Shown here in pieces: positions 6,227-9,936 of a stretch of 9,936 nt of DNA. A program made the translations under genes and the position numbers. This DNA comes from Frankiaceae bacterium (GTDB lineage: Bacteria > Actinomycetota > Actinomycetes > JAVEEJ01). Every line of letters starts with the position of its first letter. Positions within the stretch are counted from its first letter, which is position 1. The notes below the pieces were generated by a model, which saw only the letters and a program-made list of their open reading frames with translations, ran no database searches and had not been told where the DNA came from. The stretch lies in the NCBI GenBank assembly GCA_030840515.1, contig JAVEEJ010000113.1:1-9936 (forward strand), written 5' to 3'.

Positions 6227-7498
6227 GTGGAGACACTGCTCGACGCGCTGATCGTCGCGCGGCTGCGGCGCGGCTCAGCGGGTCCGCTGTCCGAGCGCAC
6301 CGGCACCCTCCTGCTCGACGCCGGATCCGCCGGTCGCTGGACCATCGAGCTGCAGCAGGGCAGGGCGGGGGTCAGGCGAGGCTCCGTGCCCCACCCGACC
6401 GCCACGGTGCGTGCCTCGCCTGAGGTGCTGGCCGCGGTGATCGACGGCCAGACCAGTGGTGCGGAGGCCTTCCTCGCCGGTCAGCTCACCGTGCGTGGGG
6501 ATCTGTCGCTGGCGATGGCGTTGGACGGTGCCTTCGAATCTCCCACTCGCCCGGCCGCGCAGCCGCGGCTCGGGACGGCCTACCCGGTCGGTGTGCACAC
6601 CGCCTATCTGGAGGCGGGCGACCCGACCGCACAGCCGGTGCTGATGCTGCACGGGCTCGGGGCCACGTCGGCGTCGCTGCTGCCTCTGGTCACCGCGCTC
6701 GGTCGTGACCACCGGGTCATCGCGCCTGACCTGCCCGGCCACGGGGCGACCGACGCCCCCAACTGGAAGTACACCCCGGCCGAGATGGCGCGCTGGGCGT
6801 CGAGCCTGTGCGACGAGCTCGCGGTCAGGTCGGCGGTCGTGGTCGGCAACTCCCTCGGCGGCCGGGTGGCCCTGGAGCTGGCGTTGCTGGACCCGCAACG
6901 CGTTAGCGGCCTCGCGCTGCTGTGTCCGTCCCCGGCGTTCCGACGGCTCCGTCACCTGGTGCCGGCCGCGCGGCTGCTGAGCCCGTCGCTGGCGCGAGTC
7001 CCGCTCCCCCCGCCGCCGCACGAAGCAGTCGTCGGCGCGATCAAGCTGATGTTCGCCGAGCCGGGGCGGCTGCCCCGCGCCTGGTATGACGCCGGCGCCG
7101 ACGAGTTCCGCCGGGTGATCTCCCAGCCAAGGCACCGGCGGGCGTTCTTCGCCTGCCTGCGGCAGGTCTACGTCGAGGAGGCCTTCGGGTCGCGCGGCTT
7201 CTGGGAGCGGCTGCCCTCGGTGACGGCGCCGGCGCTGTTCGTCTGGGGCCAGCGCGACCGGCTGGTGCCGGCGGGCTTCTCGAGGCACGTGTCCACGGCG
7301 CTGCCGAACTCGCGCTCGGTGGTGCTGGAGGACTGCGGCCACGTCCCGCAGTTCGAGTGCCCTGAGCAGACCGAGGCGCTCGTGCGGAGTCTGATCGCCG
7401 AGGCGACCGGGCGGCCTAGCTCGCGCGCTGAGCGGACGGTCGGCGCGCGAGGTCGGCGAGCACCTTCTCGCCGAGCTTCCGCGTCTCCCGCTGGTTGA
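6227..7498 (+). CDS. alpha/beta-fold hydrolase with N-terminal SCP2-like domain
   Basis: A 423-residue two-domain protein. Residues about 1-105 look like a small SCP2/sterol-carrier lipid-binding domain (TVRASPEVLAAVIDGQ at 60-75, AEAFLAGQLTVRGDLSLAMAL at 79-99). Residues about 120-395 form a complete alpha/beta hydrolase: oxyanion segment HGLG (142-145), DLPGHG (168-173), nucleophile elbow GNSLGG with S209, acid D344 in GQRDRLVP, and H372 in CGHVPQFE. It is probably an esterase, lipase or related hydrolase on a hydrophobic substrate. The fold ends near residue 394; the last 28 residues are low-complexity, Arg/Ser/Ala-rich, and encoded antisense to the end of the EcsC-like gene, giving an 83-base tail-to-tail overlap. 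GTG 6227 follows a -10 box by 7 bases. The closest actinobacterial cluster (Rv2690c-Rv2699c) has a different alpha/beta protein, Rv2695, at another position. Confidence 0.85.
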   Translation: METLLDALIVARLRRGSAGPLSERTGTLLLDAGSAGRWTIELQQGRAGVRRGSVPHPTATVRASPEVLAAVIDGQTSGAEAFLAGQLTVRGDLSLAMALDGAFESPTRPAAQPRLGTAYPVGVHTAYLEAGDPTAQPVLMLHGLGATSASLLPLVTALGRDHRVIAPDLPGHGATDAPNWKYTPAEMARWASSLCDELAVRSAVVVGNSLGGRVALELALLDPQRVSGLALLCPSPAFRRLRHLVPAARLLSPSLARVPLPPPPHEAVVGAIKLMFAEPGRLPRAWYDAGADEFRRVISQPRHRRAFFACLRQVYVEEAFGSRGFWERLPSVTAPALFVWGQRDRLVPAGFSRHVSTALPNSRSVVLEDCGHVPQFECPEQTEALVRSLIAEATGRPSSRAERTVGARGRRAPSRRASASPAG

Positions 7499-8183
7499 GC
7501 AGGAAGCCGACCGCTGCCCCCGCCACAGGGGCGATCCCGATGGAGCCCTTCGCGAAGCGGCGGACCAGCCGAGTGCGCAGCTCGCGCTTGGCCGCCCCGG
7601 TGAGCGCCGCCGGCAGCCCGGTGCGGATCGGGTCGATGCCGCGCTGGCGCGCCCACGCGGTCAGGTAGCCCAGCATCCGCCGGGTGCCGGGGCCCTGCGG
7701 CGCCTGCCCGAGCGCCTCGTGGAGCTCGGCCACCAGCTTCACCTCGATGGCCAGCTGAGCCAACGTCTCCGCGGCGATGACACCCGGGGCGGTGAGCAAC
7801 GTCGGGGGCGCGGCCCACTCCACTGACATCACGGCACCGGCCCCCGCGCCGACGGCCGCCGTCACGCGACTGGCCGTGGTGATGAGGGCCGCGGCGAGGT
7901 CGAGGCCGGTCAGCCCGCCGTGGTGGGCCGACAAGGTCGCGGCGTCCCGCACCCGGATCCGGGGTGCGACCTCGACGGCCAGGTTGGTGAGCCACCGCCC
8001 GGACGCGACCGCGCCGACGCCGGCCGCCTTGGCACTGGTCCCCAAGGCGGCGGACAGCTGGCCGGCGAGCTTGGCGGTCAGCCGCGAGCGCCCGGCCTCG
8101 TCGTCCCCGTCGGCGATGCGCGCGACGAGGTCGACGACACCGGGCGGCGTCGCGTCAGGGGTCGGCTCGCCGCTCAGGCGCAC
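7416..8183 (-). CDS. EcsC-family-like protein, function unknown
   Basis: An alanine/glycine-rich protein of about 255 residues, mostly helical, with amphipathic to hydrophobic segments. The pattern resembles the EcsC family: long helical N-terminal half (about 60-150), AETLAQLAIEVKLVAELHEALG (138-159), and a conserved-looking end RFAKGSIGIAPVAGAAVGFLLNQRETRKLGEKV (209-241), where G-IAP-GAA-G-LN fits the family's Gly-rich closing helix. EcsC family assignment is from pattern memory and moderate only. The frame is open to 8249, but an upstream start would bury most of the DUF4193 end. GTG 8183 overlaps the DUF4193 stop by 10 bases and is preferred; an AAGGAG 5 bases before an in-frame CTG at 8178 makes that an alternative. 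Its last 83 bases overlap the 3' end of the convergent hydrolase. It is probably co-transcribed with DUF4193. Confidence 0.7.
   Translation of the reverse strand: MRLSGEPTPDATPPGVVDLVARIADGDDEAGRSRLTAKLAGQLSAALGTSAKAAGVGAVASGRWLTNLAVEVAPRIRVRDAATLSAHHGGLTGLDLAAALITTASRVTAAVGAGAGAVMSVEWAAPPTLLTAPGVIAAETLAQLAIEVKLVAELHEALGQAPQGPGTRRMLGYLTAWARQRGIDPIRTGLPAALTGAAKRELRTRLVRRFAKGSIGIAPVAGAAVGFLLNQRETRKLGEKVLADLARRPSAQRAS
7453..7474. terminator. inverted repeat in the hydrolase/EcsC overlap, possible bidirectional terminator
   Basis: TCGGCGAG (7453-7460) and CTCGCCGA (7467-7474) form a perfect 8-bp stem around a 6-base loop. It lies inside the 83-base convergent overlap, coding in the minus gene and in the low-complexity tail of the plus gene. 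There is no T-run, so intrinsic termination is uncertain; the GC-rich stem may be chance. Confidence 0.3.
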
Positions 8184-8470
8184 TCCTTGCAGACCAGCTG
8201 GTTGCCCTTGCCGGACGCCAGCTGGCTGCGGTGGTGGACGAGGAAGCACCGTGAACAGGTGAACTCGTCGGCCTGGCGCGGGAGCACCCGCACCGAGAGC
8301 TCTTCGTTGGACAAGTCGGCACCCGGCAGCTCGAGCGACTCGGCCAGGTCGGCCTCGTCCACGTCCACCGTGCCGGACAGCTTGTCTGCCCGGCGTGCCT
8401 TCAGCTCCTCGAGGGAGTCCTCGTTGAGGTCATCGTCAGTCTTGCGCGGGCTGTCGTAGTCAGTCGCCAT
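8174..8470 (-). CDS. DUF4193 zinc-ribbon-like protein
   Basis: A 98-residue acidic protein of the actinobacterial DUF4193 family (Rv2699c-like). It begins MATDYDSPR with the usual acidic helix (DEDSLEELKARR-like, residues 12-27) and ends in a zinc-ribbon-like module with two cysteine pairs, C72/C75 (CSRC) and C94/C97 (CKEC), separated by a basic HHRSQLASGKG stretch. A metal-binding, small regulatory or RNA-polymerase-associated role would be inference; no function is established to my knowledge. ATG 8470 matches the family N-terminus. The frame runs open to 8614, but that extension does not look protein-like. A GGAGG lies 13 bases upstream, rather far. The stop overlaps the preferred start of the EcsC-like gene. 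Confidence 0.92.
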   Translation of the reverse strand: MATDYDSPRKTDDDLNEDSLEELKARRADKLSGTVDVDEADLAESLELPGADLSNEELSVRVLPRQADEFTCSRCFLVHHRSQLASGKGNQLVCKECA

Positions 8471-8637
8471 CTTGGTCTCGCCGCCTCCGGTCTCGTGCTG
8501 CGCCGTGCAACGCACGAGGCCACTCGTTTGTGCCCGATCTGTCACGCGCCCTACCCACTGGTACGAGCGGCACGCGGGACGGGAAGGATGCCCCACAGCC
8601 GCGCTCACGTCCACTCGGCAGGCCAGGAGGTCTCACG
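8471..8637. other. divergent intergenic region between DUF4193 and the carbonic-anhydrase-like gene
   Basis: These 167 bases are the longest non-coding stretch in the window. I see no TANNNT -10 box on either strand. Short inverted repeats are present: CGTGC/GCACG around AAC (8504-8516), ACGAG/CTCGT around GCCA (8514-8527), and TACC/GGTA around CACT in the segment near 8553. They could be operator or leader structures, but are short enough to be chance. Confidence 0.5.
8625..8630 (+). promoter_or_regulatory. strong Shine-Dalgarno (AGGAGG) fixing the start of the carbonic-anhydrase-like gene
   Basis: AGGAGG lies 7 bases before the ATG at 8638. It decides this start over in-frame upstream candidates such as ATG 8530, and contrasts with the leaderless starts elsewhere in the window. 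Confidence 0.85.
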
Positions 8638-9156
8638 ATGCCGCTTTACGCCCTTGGTGACCTGGTGCCGAGCGTGCATCCGGAGGCGTTCGTCCACCCC
8701 GACGCGGTGGTCATCGGGGACGTGACCATCGGCGCCGGGTCCAGCGTGTGGCCCTCGGCGGTGCTGCGTGGTGACTACGGCTCGATCAGCGTCGGCGAGC
8801 GCACCTCGATCCAGGATGGCGCTGTGATCCACGCCACCGCGACAAATCCCACCCGAATCGGGTCAGACTGCGTCGTCGGCCACCTCGCCCACCTCGAGGG
8901 ATGCACGGTCGAGGACGGCTCGCTGGTCGGCTCCGGGTCGATCGTCCTGCACGACGCGGTGGTGCGGTCGGGCGCGCTGGTCGGGGCCGGGGCCGTGGTC
9001 AGCAACCGGGTCGAGGTGCCCGCCAAGGCCATGGCGCTGGGGGTGCCGGCCAAGATCCGCGAGGACGCCGTGCCCGAGGGCTCCTTCGAACCCGCTGTCC
9101 AGCTGTACGCGTGGAACGCCAGCCGCTACAAGACCGACCTCCGGCGCATCGACTAG
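8638..9156 (+). CDS. gamma-carbonic-anhydrase family protein (left-handed beta-helix)
   Basis: A 172-residue protein made of hexapeptide repeats (IGDVTIGAGSSVWPSAVLRGDYGSI onward), which fold as a left-handed beta-helix and assemble as trimers. Signature residues of the gamma-CA family are present: R44/D46 in LRGD, Q59/D60 in IQDG, H65 in VIHA and H82 in VGH. The third expected zinc ligand, normally His five residues after H82 (xLHGC), is Glu here (E87 in LEGC), with another His at 85. Catalysis on CO2 is therefore uncertain; many family members are annotated without proven activity. The C-terminal 25 residues (after VPAKIRED) form the usual helix. ATG 8638 has an AGGAGG at ideal spacing. The metallopeptidase follows 3 bases after its stop, indicating one transcript. 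Confidence 0.92.
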   Translation: MPLYALGDLVPSVHPEAFVHPDAVVIGDVTIGAGSSVWPSAVLRGDYGSISVGERTSIQDGAVIHATATNPTRIGSDCVVGHLAHLEGCTVEDGSLVGSGSIVLHDAVVRSGALVGAGAVVSNRVEVPAKAMALGVPAKIREDAVPEGSFEPAVQLYAWNASRYKTDLRRID

Positions 9157-9159
9157 CCA

Positions 9160-9504
9160 GTGGTCGACGTACCCGTAGCCCGCTTCGAGCAGCTCGTCTC
9201 CGACGCGCTCGACTCCCTGCCTCCCGAGCTCGGCCGCCTGATGCGCAACGTGGCGGTCGTCGTGGAGGACGAGCCGGAGGAGGAGGGGCTCTTCGGGCTC
9301 TACGAGGGCGTGCCGCTGACGGAGCGCGGTGAGTGGTACGCCGGCGTGCTGCCGGATCGGATCTCGATCTACCGGGTGCCGATCTGCCGGGCCTGCGCGA
9401 CGGAGGCCGAGGTGATCGAGGAGGTGCGGATCACCGTGGTCCACGAGGTCGCGCACCACTTCGGCATCGACGACGACCGGCTCGACGAGCTGGGCTGGGC
9501 CTGA
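9160..9504 (+). CDS. small zincin-like metallopeptidase family protein (DUF1025/Zincin_1)
   Basis: A 114-residue single-domain protein of the small bacterial zincin-like family. The zinc-binding signature HEVAHHFGIDD sits at residues 95-105: H95 and H99 as ligands, E96 as general base, and an acidic residue of the IDDDRL segment as probable third ligand. The usual family features precede it: F-LV-DALDSLPPEL (9-24), VVVEDEP (33-39), LFGLYEGVPLTER (44-56) and ISIYRVPI (68-75). Two cysteines (C76, C79) lie just before the active helix. The length is full for the family. GTG 9160 gives the normal N-terminus; there is no good Shine-Dalgarno in the 3-base gap, so translation is probably coupled to the carbonic-anhydrase-like gene. 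Peptidase activity and substrate are unproven for the family. Confidence 0.92.
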   Translation: MVDVPVARFEQLVSDALDSLPPELGRLMRNVAVVVEDEPEEEGLFGLYEGVPLTERGEWYAGVLPDRISIYRVPICRACATEAEVIEEVRITVVHEVAHHFGIDDDRLDELGWA

Positions 9505-9526
9505 CTCGACCTCAGAGCAGGTCGAG
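9505..9526. terminator. inverted repeat between convergent genes, possible bidirectional terminator
   Basis: CTCGACCT (9505-9512) and AGGTCGAG (9519-9526) form a perfect 8-bp stem with a CAGAGC loop. It begins right after the metallopeptidase stop and straddles the stop of the convergent gene. No T-run follows in either direction, so if it terminates it does so by structure, as often in high-GC actinobacteria. Confidence 0.45.
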
Positions 9527-9892
9527 GTCGTCCGCGGCCTCGGTCCAGTCGCGCAGCACCTGCTGGAGGGACGCGTCGGTGCCGCCGGCGTAGACCTGCA
9601 CCTCGAAGTGGGTCACCACGAGCGTGGCCTCCTGCCGCAGGCGCAGCGCCTCGTCCTCGGACTGGAGCTGCAGGAGGTCCTCGAGCGGGCCGGACATGAT
9701 GAGCAGCCCGCCAGGCCCCCCGGTGACCGACATCCACTCCTCGTGGGCGTGGATCCGGCCCGTCTTGGCCAGGTCGTCGCACCACTGGAGGAAGCGCTCG
9801 AACACCTGGAGCGCCAGGCCCTCACGCCCCGGCACGGGCGCACCCCAGCGGAAGACAGCTGCTCCGGTCAGCGCTCCTGAGATCGGTGTCAT
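9512..9892 (-). CDS. conserved-looking hypothetical protein, possible ferredoxin-like alpha/beta barrel fold
   Basis: A 126-residue soluble protein that I cannot assign to a named family. Visible features: VFRWGAPVPGREGLALQVFERFLQW (13-37), HAHEEWMSVTG (48-58), a Gly-rich GGPGGLLIMSGPLEDLLQL strand-turn-helix (58-76), then VVTHFEVQVYAGG (92-104) and an acidic helical C-terminus. A helix-strand-strand-helix-strand order with short polar loops suggests a YciI-like/dimeric alpha-beta-barrel fold, but this is inference from pattern only. Codon use and composition match the neighbours, so it is likely a real gene. ATG 9892 has no in-frame upstream start before the edge; a GAGGGAG lies 12 bases before it and a TTGACC-type -35 further up. 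It converges on the metallopeptidase with a 7-base gap. Confidence 0.72.
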   Translation of the reverse strand: MTPISGALTGAAVFRWGAPVPGREGLALQVFERFLQWCDDLAKTGRIHAHEEWMSVTGGPGGLLIMSGPLEDLLQLQSEDEALRLRQEATLVVTHFEVQVYAGGTDASLQQVLRDWTEAADDLDLL

Positions 9893-9898
9893 GACCCC

Positions 9899-9927
9899 AC
9901 TGCACTCCCTCGGAGGCCTGAGGTCAA
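9899..9927 (-). promoter_or_regulatory. possible promoter (TTGACC, 17 bases, TGCAGT) of the hypothetical gene
   Basis: On the minus strand TTGACC (9927-9922) matches the -35 consensus at five of six bases. Seventeen bases on, TGCAGT (9904-9899) is a poor -10, ending 6 bases before the ATG at 9892. If used, the transcript would start at or close to the start codon. Confidence 0.35.
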
Positions 9928-9936
9928 CCGGCCAGA

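Noticed and set aside
8495..8637. CPICHAPYPL-like cysteine motif in a plus-strand frame, resembling a zinc finger
   Set aside because: The frame runs out of phase into the carbonic-anhydrase-like gene, has no ribosome-binding site, and the strong AGGAGG at 8625-8630 serves the ATG at 8638.
1..9936. CRISPR array, insertion sequence, tRNA, rRNA, phage or toxin-antitoxin genes
   Set aside because: None seen: no spaced direct repeats, terminal inverted repeats, transposase/integrase motifs or cloverleaf-like RNA genes; gene content is core actinobacterial.

Overview
The window is very GC-rich, densely packed and full of GTG starts, and every recognisable protein is actinobacterial in character (DUF3093, DUF3159, DUF3710, DUF4193, paired TrkA/CeoBC-type proteins). 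The gene order largely follows the Mycobacterium tuberculosis block Rv2690c to Rv2699c: APC permease, two TrkA genes, DUF3159, OB-fold protein, DUF3710, dut, DUF3093, DUF4193. The genus cannot be read from the sequence. A Propionibacteriales/Nocardioidaceae-type actinobacterium is my best guess (inference from memory of synteny). This is mostly a core chromosomal neighbourhood. I see no mobile element, CRISPR array, tRNA or rRNA.

Layout. Bases 1-1485 (minus) hold the N-terminal 495 codons of an APC-superfamily transporter that resembles the potassium importer KimA closely; its C-terminus lies beyond the left edge. Across a 70-base divergent promoter region are two adjacent TrkA-type genes (1556-2218 and 2219-2878), which look like potassium gating/sensing subunits without a TrkH/KtrB pore nearby. 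They converge, 15 bases apart, on a tightly coupled minus-strand operon: PaaI-type thioesterase (5731-5177), dut (5180-4716), DUF3710 (4719-3964), OB-fold protein (3945-3577) and DUF3159 membrane protein (3580-2894). Three of its four junctions are 4-base ATGA/GTGA overlaps.

The operon is transcribed divergently from DUF3093 (5758-6195) through what looks like one symmetric bidirectional promoter with overlapping -10 elements. Next come a fused SCP2-like/alpha-beta hydrolase (6227-7498) and, on the other strand, an EcsC-like protein (8183-7416) and the DUF4193 zinc-ribbon protein (8470-8174). The hydrolase and EcsC-like genes overlap tail to tail by 83 bases. The right end carries a gamma-carbonic-anhydrase-like protein (8638-9156) followed 3 bases later by a small zincin-type metallopeptidase (9160-9504), which converges on an unrecognised conserved-looking gene (9892-9512).

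Whole-window points. At least five genes (starts at 1485, 1556, 5731, 5758 and 6227) have a TANNNT -10 element 7-8 bases before the start codon, the arrangement expected for leaderless mRNAs. The left third reads as a potassium-homeostasis module. The centre combines nucleotide-pool sanitation (dut) with several actinobacterial proteins of unknown function. No stretch longer than 300 bases lacks a gene; the longest gap is 8471-8637.
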